From positions 10,806,001 through 10,870,000 of the forward strand of contig NC_085114.1 in NCBI RefSeq assembly GCF_030269925.1: a stretch of 64,000 bases of DNA, read 5' to 3'. The stretch's first letter is position 1. Every line of letters begins with the position of its first letter. A program made the translations under genes and the position numbers. Below the pieces are notes generated by a model. The model was not told the DNA's origin, ran no database searches, and worked only from the letters and a program-made list of their open reading frames with translations. This DNA comes from Bombyx mori (lineage: Eukaryota; Arthropoda; Insecta; Lepidoptera; Bombycidae). Below are positions 50,043 to 61,201 of this stretch, one piece after another.

Positions 50043-50339
50043 CCAGTCGACCCGGCAGACTTCGTAGTGCTTCAATCGATAAATAAAAGACCTAAACTTT
50101 TGTATAAAATAAACTTAAAACAAACAAAAGGAATCCGTCCGACGGGGGACGCATCAAATGAAAAATAAAATTGTCATTTTTATTTAATTCCGAGCATTTT
50201 CATATTTGGCCTATATCTACCTTTTAAACCTTCTCTGGACTTCCACAAATAATTCAAAACCAAAATTAGCCAAATCGGTCCAGCCGTTCTAGAGTTTTAG
50301 CGAGACTAACGAACAGCAATTCATTTTTATATATATAGA
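50043..50339 (-). mobile_element. Non-autonomous Helitron-like element
   Basis: On the minus strand it starts TCTATATATATAAAAATGAA at 50339 and ends GCCGGGTCGACTGG at 50043 (a CTRR end). Part of its 3' end, CACTACGAAGTCTGCCGGG, recurs at 57345-57408. Confidence 0.7.
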
Positions 50340-52641
50340 TAAGTGTTTTTTTTTTTTTTAAATATAAGTACAAAATTCATGATTTGAGAGTATGCGTGTG
50401 GAATCCTCGGAAAATAATAAAGTATTCAAGTTTGTAAACTGTGCCCAAGTTTCGTGTGAGCTGCAAATTGATAAGCGTGTACAAGTTCGCTGCGATGTAG
50501 GCACGGCACCATCCATTTATCATCGTCGGGTACAAAGTTTCAACACAATATTGTCGTTAGTAATATTATTTTTATCGTGTAGTGATAAAATATATGCTTT
50601 AAGTAGTTACATTTACGAGATTTTTTTAATATAATACGTTTTGTAACATGAAGCTACCTTTATTAAGTTTACTGTCTCAAATAGAGGAAATATTTTCAAG
50701 GATCTGGATTTTAATTCTCGAACATTTTAATTAAAATAAATAATCACAATCACTGATCTCTCCAGATATAGATTTATTTTGTAAATAACATTTTCTCTTT
50801 TGTTTTTGTTCTAATTTTTTTAGTAAAGGAGGAAAAAAATTACATCTCTTTTTTTAATAATGGTATTAAATCTTGTCATGTTAGTTGGTCGACTAATAAA
50901 TAGTGGGGAGAATGATACTAAACTAAATATGTAGCCTTGGTCTATTTGTAAATGTATTCTTATGATATAACTTGACAAATTTATTCATACAATTTTTGAG
51001 TTTGTTAGCTAAAAGGCATCTAATCAGAATCGAAAGCTCTCGAATTATGAAAGAATAAGAAATTTCGACTAGTTTTTTGTTTTAACTTTTTTTTCTTTTC
51101 TTTAAACGTATTCTTTGAAGTACAGCGTTATTTGTCAAGTCAAAATTTTCTGCGGTCATTTATTTCATTCGGTAGCTTCCCAAAACGAATTTTAATACTG
51201 TTGTAGAATAACTCAATTTTCCTGAAAGATGAACAGTAATTTTCCTGTTTCAAAGACTATGATTTTTTGGTCCTGAATTGAAAATATCATAAAAATCCCT
51301 AATACCTACTAAAAGTAAAAGTAAAACCAGCAAATTGCCAAGCCGCTATGATGATGGAGATTCATTGATGCATCGCATCATTTATCAAGGCAATACGCTA
51401 ACTCTGTTTCATGCGGCTTATGTTCTTTCATTGTATTACGTTTTCTGCTATTTTACAATAATTTGTAATGTTCAGAGTTATTTCTATATTATATATTGAT
51501 TAAAATTAGATTTACACATTTAGTTTTAATACAGTAGTAGCACAAAATCAGTTTTAATACAGTAATAACACGGACTGAAAATAACAAAAATCTTCATGTA
51601 TGTGAATTCTTGTTGCAAATAGGATAGATTAAAGTATCTAGGGTTGACGTTGATGACACATATTTTATTTAGTTTGCTCATTTGGGCGTTGGATGAAAAA
51701 AAACCTTCAGCTCTTCGGCTCCGAGAAAATGAGTTTCAGAGTGACAGCTGCCAAATACGAGATATACAATGCAAATAGTGGAGATTGAGCACATTCGAAA
51801 CGCGAAAAGGCTTTGTGCTGCCAAAAGAGTGACGTTTTAGGTTTAGCCATTTGGATTCACTGTATATTTTACGTTCAGTTTTCTGTCTACTTTTCATGTG
51901 TGTACTTGACGTGCAGAATGAGAAATATCTCTATATTTGTAAATTAAATTACTTTCAATATAATTTTCCACAAATTTGGGTATTGATTGTTGGTTCAGTG
52001 TTTTTATATTTAATACTTTTCAAAAAGAGTCGGATCAGCGTTAAATTAATATTACCCAAAATCTAATATTGCAAGAATACTAATTCCGTTTGTAAATGAT
52101 GTATTCCAACATTTACAACGAAGACGCCTGCTAGTGAGCGAATTAATTTTCTGAAAATCACAATCAAAATCAATCAAACTGATAATGATGATATGATGCA
52201 ACCGAAGATTCAAATATAGTATCGGAATAAAGAGTAGAATGAAAAAAACGTTAAATAGACCGCTTTGTCGAACTCAAAACCGGGATTAAAAAGAAGTTGT
52301 TCACTTGCCTTAGGCGTCAAGCAACGTACTGCCAAGTTCCACAACCTGAGACCAACTGCTCTGTGAGAGCTCGATTGCAATAAATATAAAGCTGTCATTA
52401 TGTTATCTGTCCTTTTTTTTCTTACCTTTGCATTATTATTATTTTTTGCAATTTCAGTATCTGAGAAGCAATAAATGTAAGGAATATCCCATCATTCAAA
52501 TCCAAACGCAAGACTGACCTATATAGGCAAGATGATGGTCTTTATTATATACTATATCTATACATCTATATCTCGTGAGCTTATAAAATATCCTACTAGC
52601 ACCACCTTTACAGTTTTGGGGGTTTCATTTTTATTAACGAA
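50340..52641. other. Long stretch without a gene
   Basis: AT-rich. A minus-strand frame at 52210-52398 (with RLWNLAVRCLTPKASEQL) looks slightly coding-like and may derive from an old transposon, but I cannot name it. Confidence 0.4.
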
Positions 52642-52864
52642 CTAGCGACCCGCCCTCGCTTTGCTTCGGAAACATTAAAACACACATGAAACCAAAAAAA
52701 ATAAATAAAAATAAAAATAAAAAAAGTAGCCTATGTTCATCAGGGACAATGTCGGCTTCTAATGGAAAAAGAATTTTTCAAATCGGTCCAGTAGTTTCGG
52801 AGCCTATTCGAAACAAACAAACAAACAAATCTTTCCTCTTTATAATATTAGTATAGAGTATAGA
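52642..52864 (-). mobile_element. Lep1-type non-autonomous Helitron
   Basis: Minus-strand 5' TCTATACTCTATACTAATAT, TTTGTTTG repeats, CGGTCCAGTAGTTTCGGAGC (as read on plus), GATGAACATAGGCTAC, and the 3' end AGCGAGGGCGGGTCGCTAG between A and T. It is nearly identical to 60953-61201. Confidence 0.88.
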
Positions 52865-53504
52865 TGTTGCTACTTCATCGCAGAAATCGTTCGTGAGTTT
52901 TCTTGAAAAAATGGTGACAGCCATAATACTTAAATTCCGGGGATGCTTTAAGGGTTAGCGCCTTATTGCAGTACACTGCATTAATTTTTAATATTGTTTT
53001 GCTTACAGCACGCTTATTGTCTGAAGAAATTAGATTTCAATTTTAAGAACGTGTCCTTTTGAAGGTAGATTACGTATTATTGCTGGTAATATAATAAAAA
53101 AAAAAACATAAAGACGCGATATTGGCCCGGACATAAAAGCTGCGGTTGATGTCCGAAAACCTTTAAAAATAGTACCAATCCAATTTCCCTATTGGGGTTT
53201 CAGAGTGTCACCGCACGACATAAAAATACCTACATAACAGCCACCCTAGGCTTCTACCCACGGACGGGGTTGTTCTGTAATAAAATTCTTTAATAGCTTT
53301 ATTTACTGCATAACTCATATGCCGATGCGAGAGTCAACGCAATTTTACGTTCTGTTTAAGTTCCATAACTGTTCCATCTAGCCTGAGATTAGGATTTAAA
53401 ATATCGTATGTGTATTTTATGTTGATTTTGCTTAATGATACGACCAGATTCGACTCCGAATCCAGAGCACAAACAGTTCATCGGCTGTGATGTTATAAAA
53501 AAAA

Positions 53505-53738
53505 TGTTTTTTATTTTATTGCTTAGACGGGTGGACGAGCTTACAGCCCACCTGATGCTAAGTGATTACTGAAGCCCATAGACATCTACAACGTAAATGC
53601 GCCAGCCACCTTGAGATATAAGTTCTAAGGTCTCAGTATAGTTACAACGGCTGCCCCACCCTTCGAACCGAAACGCTTTACGGCTTCGCGGCAGAAATAG
53701 GTGGGGTGGTGGTACCTACCCGTGCGGACTCAAAAGGA

Positions 53739-53741
<3 letters not shown>
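53505..53741 (-). mobile_element. Bm1: Bm1 SINE, 3' portion of a copy split by a LINE
   Basis: Inverted Bm1 from its T tract to GGACTCAAAAGGACCT, where the LINE tail of 53742-54535 interrupts it. It resumes at 54552. Confidence 0.93.
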
Positions 53742-53792
<51 letters not shown>

Positions 53793-54535
53793 GCTGGGGA
53801 ATCCATTTACGGATACCCGGTCGAGGGGGTAACGAACCGGGTTATGTCGGACTCCGGCGCCTCCTGAGAGGAAGAAGGGGAGAAGAGAAGGGCCGAGGTC
53901 CTTCACCTCCCCCAATTTCTCACAGGAGACTACGCCTTGAAAAAGGCGCGCGAAGCACTTGCCCCGCAGAACGACTACCGACTAAACCCCATCGAGCTCC
54001 ACCACACCGACTACACGAAACTTACGGTACCGCGATGCGCGCCGAAAGTCTCGCCTTAGGCGGTACCCGTACCAATGTTAAGACGGGATTTCATCCCCGG
54101 GAAAATCCCGTAGAACCTCGTCTCGGGCGACACACCGTGAGCGGCGCACAGGAGCCACCTTGCACCGCTTCACCACCGGACCAACAGTCGAGTGCCGGGA
54201 GCCCCCGCACCCGGCACTCGATAGTCCCTACGAGGTCTGAGCGGCGGCCTCTCGCACGCGCCGTCCACCCCGCCTTTTGCGCTGAGGAGCCGAAGAGGGA
54301 TCCCATTCCCTTTCGCGCTCCTCAGCCTCACGAAGCGCCATGACCAAGTCACAGAACCCAGCCATGGCCTCCCACGAACTCCGGTCCTCTACCATACGGG
54401 CGACGATAGCCCTCAAAGAGAGGTCCTGCCCCAACACCGCGACGAGGTTTCGCCGCGGGTGCTCCCACCGTGGGCACGCTTCTAGCGCGTGCTGAGCGTC
54501 ATCGTTCGGGTGCCCGCACTGGTGGCAGCCCGGAT
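53742..54535 (-). mobile_element. R1-clade-like LINE 3' end inserted in Bm1
   Basis: A GC-rich 794-base insert reads on the minus strand from 54535. It opens in the C-terminal part of an ORF2: a CCHC-type motif (CHQCGHPNDDAQHALEAC, then PRWEHPRR) followed by an Arg/Glu-rich helix (REAEEREREWDP) and a stop at about 54228. Such a motif at that place is typical of R1, TRAS, SART and related LINEs. A GC-rich 3' UTR of about 440 bases and a 48-base A tail (read as T, to 53789) follow. The flanks GGACTCAAAAGGACCT at 53726-53741 and 54536-54551 are a 16-bp target-site duplication. Intact frame and pure tail suggest a recent event. Confidence 0.88.
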
Positions 54536-54551
54536 GGACTCAAAAGGACCT

Positions 54552-54562
54552 ACCACCAGTAA
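54552..54562 (-). mobile_element. Bm1: Bm1 SINE, remainder beyond the LINE insertion
   Basis: ACCACCAGTAA continues the Bm1 copy of 53505-53741 after the duplicated target site. Confidence 0.85.
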
Positions 54563-54708
54563 AAATCATAATAATCTTGAATATATACTAATATAATGTT
54601 AATTAGTAAAATATAAAAAAATCCACACGAGAATTGTGATATAATTATTTGTATAATGTGCTCACATAATCCCTTTTTTCATCTTTGTTGCTATGGATGA
54701 CAAAGTGG

Positions 54709-54852
54709 ATGTCCGTGTACGAGGTACAAAATTTAATTAACTTGTTTGCGGGTGAAACTGACGAACCCAACGTTGATGTACTTAATTTTGCGATTAAAAT
54801 TAAATTTGATTGCGACGGTACCGGCTGCGGTGGACACCAGATGCACCTGTAG
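54709..54852 (+). other. Short coding-like open frames on both strands, unidentified
   Basis: On the plus strand 54709-54852 encodes 47 residues starting MSVYEVQNLINLFAGETDEP. On the minus strand the same DNA lies within a frame of about 55 codons (about 54900-54734) containing VHLVSTAAGTVAIKFNFN. Both have balanced codon use, and GC is higher than nearby. An acceptor-like TACAG and donor-like GTAAAA flank parts of it. I recognise neither protein. Confidence 0.25.
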
Positions 54853-55155
54853 GCCGACCAGGTAAAATGAAGTAATACGACTCGTTGCGGCACGTCTCAG
54901 GCATTACTTACCATCAAGCAACAATTTGTTTTTCCCGCCCTCGAGAGAAACTCGAGCGAGCGCGCCCTGCTTTTTAGTCCCAATTTATTCTTCCAATAAA
55001 CTTTTCCGCTTTGCTTTTTGTACGGAAAATGTGTTTAAAATATTTAAACAGTTTATGTTTTCGCTCACATTCGTGTGTTATTGCTCGCAAGCAGTTTGAC
55101 TTATGAGAAGAATCTGTGTATTACTTACTTACTTTATTTCACAATAATTCTAATA

Positions 55156-55570
55156 TCTATATATTAATACGTGAAGCAAAAACTTTGTACCCCTTTTTAC
55201 GAAAATTGCGCGGACGGAGGAGTATGAAATTACCCATACTTATAGTGAATATAGAGAAGGAGTGCAGAATGCTAATATTTTATTAAATTATGCATAAAAA
55301 ATAGATAAAATCCATAAAAAAAGCAATACGCACACTACCGTGTATTTGACACACACGCACATATAGTCTTTGTTTATTGTCAAATTTTTCTTATTGCTTA
55401 TAGTCTGTGGTCAAATTTAGAATAGATTAAATATTGTTTGTCTTTATTAATATTTCTCTAAAGTGTAGTTTTAATAAAATCTGTGATTATAGAAGTAATA
55501 GAATCATAATAGTGTACAAATTTCTAATTTCAATTAATTATAGTCGAATTTCGAGTTTCGGGGGATCGCT
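55156..55570 (+). mobile_element. Non-autonomous Helitron-like element
   Basis: Starts TCTATATATTAATACGTGAA and ends GGGGGATCGCTAG, inserted between A and T. It is an inverted relative of 27039-27438, with the shared GCAAAAACTTTGTACCCC and GAGGAGTATGAAAT segments. Confidence 0.75.
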
Positions 55571-55683
55571 AGTCGTTATTAATGCACATTCCAGGCTTTT
55601 GTTTTATATTTAATGGCAATTCGATAGTAGCAGTGAGCTATCATAAACGTGAAGAGAACAAGAAAAGACCTGCGACAATGACT

Positions 55684-55884
55684 ATTTGAGGAGGTATGTT
55701 AAAAGCGGTTGTACGACCGGTAGCGCGCAGCTCAAACGGTCCGTGACAATCGCTTCCATACTAAATGTCATGGTGGCCATTGTTCTACTTCCCCCGCACC
55801 TCTTGACTTTCCTCGCCCCCTCGCCACTCCTACATAAGCGCCGGTGTTTACTACACACGCTTTTACGTGTGTTACCGAAATAAA
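55684..55884. other. GC-rich patch next to family B, unidentified
   Basis: A short minus-strand frame with good start context (ACAATGGCC) encodes about 32 residues (MATMTFSMEAIVTDRL...); an overlapping plus-strand frame is 65 codons. Neither matches anything I know. The patch ends in an A-rich run directly before the family B copy at 55890. Confidence 0.2.
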
Positions 55885-55889
55885 AAAAA

Positions 55890-56202
55890 GATGTGTGGTG
55901 TCGTCGGACACCGGATATGAACGAAGTTCCTTATTATGAAAATATTAATTTTAAGTTCTATTCGAGGTATTAAGAAAATAATTATTCGGGTATACATTTT
56001 TTATTATGATTTTTTTATTGATAAAAATAACAAAAAACAAATTATTTTATTCACAATGATTTATAAAAAATATGTTATTTTTTGTACGTTATTACAAAGT
56101 TAAGTCGTACACTGTGTGCATTACTAATAAAAATCTTACGTTACGGACGTTTTTTCCCGGTTAGGGTACCCCTCCGCATCGTCCCTTAAGGAACTTCGTT
56201 CC
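55890..56202 (+). repeat. Short interspersed family B, copy 2
   Basis: Same ends as 25697-26063: GATGTGTGGTGTCGTCGGAC at the left and TAAGGAACTTCGTTCC at the right, followed by A residues. The central 100 bases (ACTGGAGGTTTCGC...) are replaced by an AT-rich segment, so this is a different subtype or deletion derivative. Confidence 0.8.
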
Positions 56203-57121
56203 AAAAAAAAATACTTTATTGATTGTCATTTTCGAATAATTCTTATGAAGAAAAATAATGTTGGTTAATCAGTAAAGCTTAGCTGATCTCAAGTAGCTGT
56301 AGAATTAAATAGTGAAATGTTGAAATAGAAGCGTAGAAGATGTTAACTTAATATGTTGGGGGCATCACGGTAATTTGTTCGAGACGGACCTTAGTTCGGA
56401 TGAGTGCTACGAGCTTTTAGGGTTGTCCTCGCTTTTATTATTGCTATGCTTATTATATTTTATTTCTCTATTTACTTATTGTACTTTAATTGGTTTTTTT
56501 TTTTGCCATTAATTTTTTAAAGAAACTTCTGTAACCGTGTTTTTATAAATAATATATAAAATATCGAAATTGGTATGTTTTTTTAGATACATATTCCCAA
56601 ATTTGAAATTAAATCGAATTGAAAACGAACATTTAAGATTTAGTTAAGACAGGTACGCCCCCCCAAAATGTTTCATACATTAGAAATTATTGAACCAGTC
56701 GTGATTTCACAACGTATACACAATATAATTGTGCCCGAAATCATTAGACATCAAATGTAATGTCGTTGTCGTCGCATTTTATAAACGCGAACATGAATAT
56801 TCTAGCCGGGAACGTTTTTTGCATTGTATTTTATGCGAGCCTTCCGTTTGACGGTTCATAAAAATCATAAAACGTACTAAGGGGTCGCCGCTATTTGTTT
56901 TATTATTTGCATACGATACAAAGATCGTTGGCTCCGACAGTAAAACTGTATTTGCGAAGAAATTTAATAAAGCGGAACTGGACCTTAGTGCATCCATTAC
57001 GGGCGCACCCTTGTTCGTTTGCCACTTCGCATGCTCTATGGACTGTACACTATATGTTCTAATATATATTTACTACGTACTTATACGTTCTAATGTTCTA
57101 TGTATTGTTATATCTTAATTA
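56203..57121. other. Stretch without a gene
   Basis: AT-rich; no exon or named repeat seen. Confidence 0.5.
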
Positions 57122-57324
57122 ATCTATACTAATATATAAATCTACAGTGATTTTTACTTATAACTACTGAATCATGCATTCGATTGACTTGAAACTTGGT
57201 ATCCATGTACTTAATGGATAGGCTAATATTTATATGAGTGTTGGACTCCCTAATAATAATGACAATAAATAATAATATTAATTTTAATTTTTAACTCCCT
57301 AAGCGAAGCGGGCGAGTACGGCTA
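57122..57324 (+). mobile_element. Non-autonomous Helitron-like element
   Basis: Starts TCTATACTAATATATAAATC and ends AGCGAAGCGGGCGAGTACGG, CTAG, between A and T. The centre (GATTGACTTGAAACTTGGTA) is a segment common in such elements. Confidence 0.72.
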
Positions 57325-57344
57325 GTATTATTATGTATGTGTCC

Positions 57345-57408
57345 CCTTGATATGTCTTTTATTCAATTTTATCGATTGAGGCACTACGAAGTCTGCCGGG
57401 TCAGCTAG
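57345..57408 (+). mobile_element. Helitron 3' fragment
   Basis: Only the 3' end remains: ATCGATTGAGGCACTACGAA, GTCTGCCGGGTCAGCTAG, followed by T. It matches the end of the element at 50043-50339. Confidence 0.7.
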
Positions 57409-57864
57409 TAAAAAATAAAACATAAGAACAACGTCTTTTCAAATAATTGTATTCTACTGTTCAAAAGCAATAATTCAAATAAATACTGCCGCCGATATAA
57501 GAAGATTCCGCTAGACATTTCTTCAACGAAGAAATAAAAAAAATACAAGAAAGAAACATGATATTATGAAACGCTTTCATTGAAATAATCGTTTTGTGAA
57601 CGTACACGGCGAAATTTATAAAGCTGCTATTTTTTAGCTTATCTCCTATCTTTGTATTCAAGTAACGACTTCCTGAGGATCATAATTTAATTCTTTGAGG
57701 GATGAAGTGGATTTACGTGGGATTTCAAAATCTCCGAGATTCTTCTGTTTAGACGTACCATAAGTTGTTGAACTAGAAACGAGGAGATTCGAGATTATTT
57801 ACAAGTACACCGTAACTGATTAAAAAGAAAAAAATACAGATTGCAATTTAAAAAAAAAAAAACC

Positions 57865-58114
57865 TTTTTTATTTATTGCTTAGATGCGTGGACGAGCTCA
57901 CAGCCCACCTGGTGTTAAGTGGTTACTGGAGCCCTATAGACATCTACGACGTAAATGCGCCACCCACCTTGAGATGTAAGTTCTAAGGTCTCAAGTATAG
58001 TTACAACGGCTCCCCCACTCTTTGAAACCGAAATGCATTACTGCTTCACGGCCGAAATAGGCAGGGCGGTGGTACCTACCCGCGCGGACTCACAAGAGGT
58101 CCTACCACCAGTAA
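57865..58114 (-). mobile_element. Bm1: Bm1 SINE, 3' part
   Basis: Inverted copy from TTTTTTATTTATTGCTTAG to GGTCCTACCACCAGTAAT. Small insertions of one base appear in two places. Confidence 0.92.
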
Positions 58115-59154
58115 TATTCATTATTATTCATTGATTGATTGATATACGCATATGGACTTAGTATGTCTGTTTAAAAAGGTGCAAAATTTCACTATCTTTC
58201 ACAATAAAATCTTTTATCATAATAGTGTTTCTGGCTATTAATCAAAGTTTGTCTGAATCCGTCCATAGTAGTAGTATATTTCACTATGTTTGTCCACTTG
58301 AATTCGTCTAATTTCAATACTGAGTACTACTGTACCCATGCTAGGGTAGTTGTGTGTCCTTGCGGCTTAGAATCCCCGATCCCAATTAAGACTTTAACCT
58401 CTTCATCGCTTGGCTGTTTTGATTTCCGGTGATTGGGGTATAAAATCTGATTGTCGAATGTAAAACATTTCTGTTTTGTTTTCACATTAATTTGTTCATT
58501 TCTATCGGCTTTGTTAGTCTATCTATGCTGATAAAAAACCAAGTAATTGTGTTTTCATTTAAGTGTGTATTTTCAGGTTTCATTGCTACTATTATACATA
58601 TTAAAAGGAAAATAAGGTTGTATGTATGTGTCGGGTGAAGTGCGGCGCCGAAGTGTCGCCCTACTTGTTGCTCGACATGTCTCCATGCGCCACCCCGATC
58701 ATCATTATGGACAATATTGACTGATTTACCGAATGTTCCGGAATTAAAATAATATCCTTCTAAGTAATTTAAAAAAAATTTGGTGTTATCAAATCTATAC
58801 ATAATATAAATTAAGAAAGAGAAAACGGTTAAGTAAATGTTTTGTCCATTGTTTCTCAAACGATTTCTTTTTGTTTAGCACCTATTGACGAGTTTTAGAG
58901 TTCTCTAAAAATATATATAAAAATATTGAAAATGGTCAGTAATTTTAATTTAAAACTTTAGTAAAAAAAAACAAAAGAGAAAATGTGTTACATGAAGGAA
59001 TTTAAATTTTGAGGTATCACTAGTATAGTATAGTAACACTATTATGATTTTATTAGGCGAGTTTGAATTTTGATAAAAACTTTCACTGTTTTAATTGATA
59101 TGATAATATTATTCGTTTTGTCTTATCAAAACATGCATTTATGTTTATGTGATA
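58115..59154. other. Stretch without a gene
   Basis: AT-rich apart from a GC-rich patch at 58630-58700 (GCGGCGCCGAAGTGTCGCCC) whose core also occurs, inverted, near 59655. I see no exon. Confidence 0.45.
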
Positions 59155-59156
59155 AG

Positions 59157-59462
59157 CGGTCATCGTCGCCCGTGGACATCAGCAGGGCCAGAGGCACAGC
59201 CAGGCCGTTAGAGATAACTATAAAATATTTGTACCGTATGGCTAGGCTCGACGAGCGAATTAACTCACAGACACAGCCCACTGAGTTTCTCGCCGGATCT
59301 TCTCAGTGGGTCGCATTTCCGATCCGGTGGTAGATTCTGCGTAGTACTGCTCTTGCTAGGGCCAGTGTTAGCAACACTCCGGTTTGAGCCCCGTGAGCTC
59401 ACCTACACGTTAGGATGAAGCTAAAATAGCCTCTCAAGGCTATCAGCATAGGTAGGAAAAAA
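59157..59462 (-). mobile_element. LINE 3' end, longer fragment
   Basis: Contains CCCGTGGACATCAGCAGGGC, then GAGCGAATTAACTCACAG, the inverted-repeat pair CCCACTGAG...CTCAGTGGG, GATCCGGTGGTAGATTCTGC, GTTTGAGCCCCGTGAGCTC and AAAATAGCCTCTCAAGGC before GTAGGAAAAAAAAA. This block is a widespread silkworm LINE tail (CR1-like in my reading). It shares its beginning with the copies at 18391, 29197 and 60285. Confidence 0.75.
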
Positions 59463-59626
59463 AAAGTACTCGCAAAAACGGGTCCAGTAGATTCTCAGTC
59501 CGAGTCAACTATTTTTTAATATTGTTAAACATTTTCTACTATGAAAAATTGTAATTTCAAATTGAGAAGATTGACCGACGACCGTCGTTCGTAATTTACG
59601 CTTTTGCTCAACTCATCAGAACCAGA

Positions 59627-59848
59627 TTGAAATTCCTATGGCAGCCCCACGCCGGCGACACTACGGCGCCTCACTTGTTGCGCGGTATGAAACGTCATAA
59701 CTACCCTTACGTGACGCCATCATCCGATAGTTTGTTTTATTTATACGATCCCTTATCAGTTCCCGTCTCCTTAATATACTCGGGACTGTATTTAGCTAAG
59801 GGGATTAGGGACGTATTCTTATTATGGGCGACGTCCGAGATAGATTAG
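59627..59848 (+). other. Coding-like open frame, unidentified
   Basis: A 73-codon frame begins MKFLWQPHAGDTTAPHLLRG and later shows RHNYPYVTPSSDSLFYLYDP. An acceptor-like CATCAGAACCAG lies just upstream and the frame ends in a stop. Composition is more coding-like than the neighbours, but no family comes to mind. It may be an exon or a relic of a mobile element. Confidence 0.25.
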
Positions 59849-60146
59849 ATAGTAATTGGTATTGTGTTTCCTGTGATAGTTCTAGTAATGTTTTATGTCT
59901 TCTTCGTGTTAATAATTTAACTACAGGCATAGTGTTTTATGAATACCATTTGTTACGCTGAATATAGTTTTTTATTATGGAACAAACAAACCCTTAAAGT
60001 CGCTTACTGTGATTTTGGTTCGTGAGAGTATAATGGAAATTTTTAGTGATGTGAAAGTGACTATACTTTGTTTGAAACTGAATACAATTAGTATTGGGTA
60101 TTTGACAAGGGAACAGATTACGATTTTAAGATTTTTGATCGTGAGA

Positions 60147-60200
60147 GTGCTCATCAATGATGTTATAGTAAAATTTTACTATAAAATCATTGGTGCTCAC
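60147..60200. repeat. Imperfect 27-bp hairpin without loop
   Basis: The arms 60147-60173 and 60174-60200 are complementary at all but about four positions and meet at AAAA/TTTT. The outer ends read GTGCTCATC and TGGTGCTCAC. Confidence 0.85.
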
Positions 60201-60284
60201 GGTGTTTAGTTGATGAAATGCCATCGCTTATCTATATGGGACTTATTTGTGTATTAATCGTTTGTCTTATTTATCGTATCCCGA

Positions 60285-60410
60285 CGGTAGGCAGCGGCTT
60301 GGCTCTGCCCCTCGCATTGCTGAAGTCCATGGGCGACGGTAACCACTCACCATCAGGTGGGCCGTATGCTCGTCTGCCTACAAGGGCAATAAAAAAAAAA
60401 AAAAAAAAAG
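60285..60410 (+). mobile_element. LINE 3' end, GCAGACGAG-tail family
   Basis: Forward copy: GGTAGGCAGCGGCTTGGCTC, CTGAAGTCCATGGGCGACGG, ACCATCAGGTGGGCCG, TCGTCTGCCTACAAGGGCAA, then an A tail of about 19. It is the inverse of 18391-18570 and 29197-29347. The open frame over it is not a gene. Confidence 0.82.
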
Positions 60411-60952
60411 TTATTAAAGAAGCATAACGAACGAAATAAAAGTATTTAAATGAGTATTTTGATAAATTATTTCATGACAGGTATATAAACATGCACAATG
60501 TGTTTACTTTCCATTTGTAGGTTTTGTCTGAGGTTTTCAGTATTTGCTGTAATTTTTATAAATCATTATTAAACCTGGGAACAAAGTGAAGTTTTAAAAA
60601 AAAATAAAAAACTTTGAAAACACTAATAATAATTTACCTTTAATAATACATCTAGCTATATTATATGTGTTTTTTTAATAAAACCAAAGGAACGCAAAGA
60701 TCACGTAATCAAAATTGCCAGCACGAATACATTGATACACTGAATCCTATAGATTGTAACGAACTAAGTTGAATTTCATTTAAAGTTAGTCAGACCTAGA
60801 ACGCCTTAGTGCCGAGATTCAGTCAGCTATGTATTCACTAAGCTAGTTGTATCGAGGTATCACGTAACTTATCTGCGTCAAGCAAGACGCACATTCTTAG
60901 ACCACAACCAAGTTTTAGCGAACACGTAATATCACTGCAGTATTATTACTAA

Positions 60953-61201
60953 CTAGCGACCCGCCCTCGCTTCGCTTCGGAAACATTAAAACACACATGA
61001 AACCAAAAAAATAAAAATAAAAAAATAAATAAAAAAAAGTAGCCTATGTTCATCAGGGACAATGTCGGCTTCTAATGGAAAAAGAATTTTTCAAATCGGT
61101 CCAGTAGTTTCGGAGCCTATTCGAAACAAACAAACAAACAAATCTTTCCTCTTTATAATATTATTATTTATATTTATATTATATTAGTATAGAAGTATAG
61201 A
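60953..61201 (-). mobile_element. Lep1-type non-autonomous Helitron
   Basis: 3' end CTAG at 60953 and 5' TC at 61201, between A and T. It is nearly identical to 52642-52864, with differences confined to A/T-rich runs (extra AAATAAAA units and a TTATTATTTATATT insertion near the 5' end). Confidence 0.88.

Noticed and set aside
53730..53915. Open frame ending in poly-Lys
   Set aside because: It is the A tail and 3' UTR of the LINE at 53742-54535.
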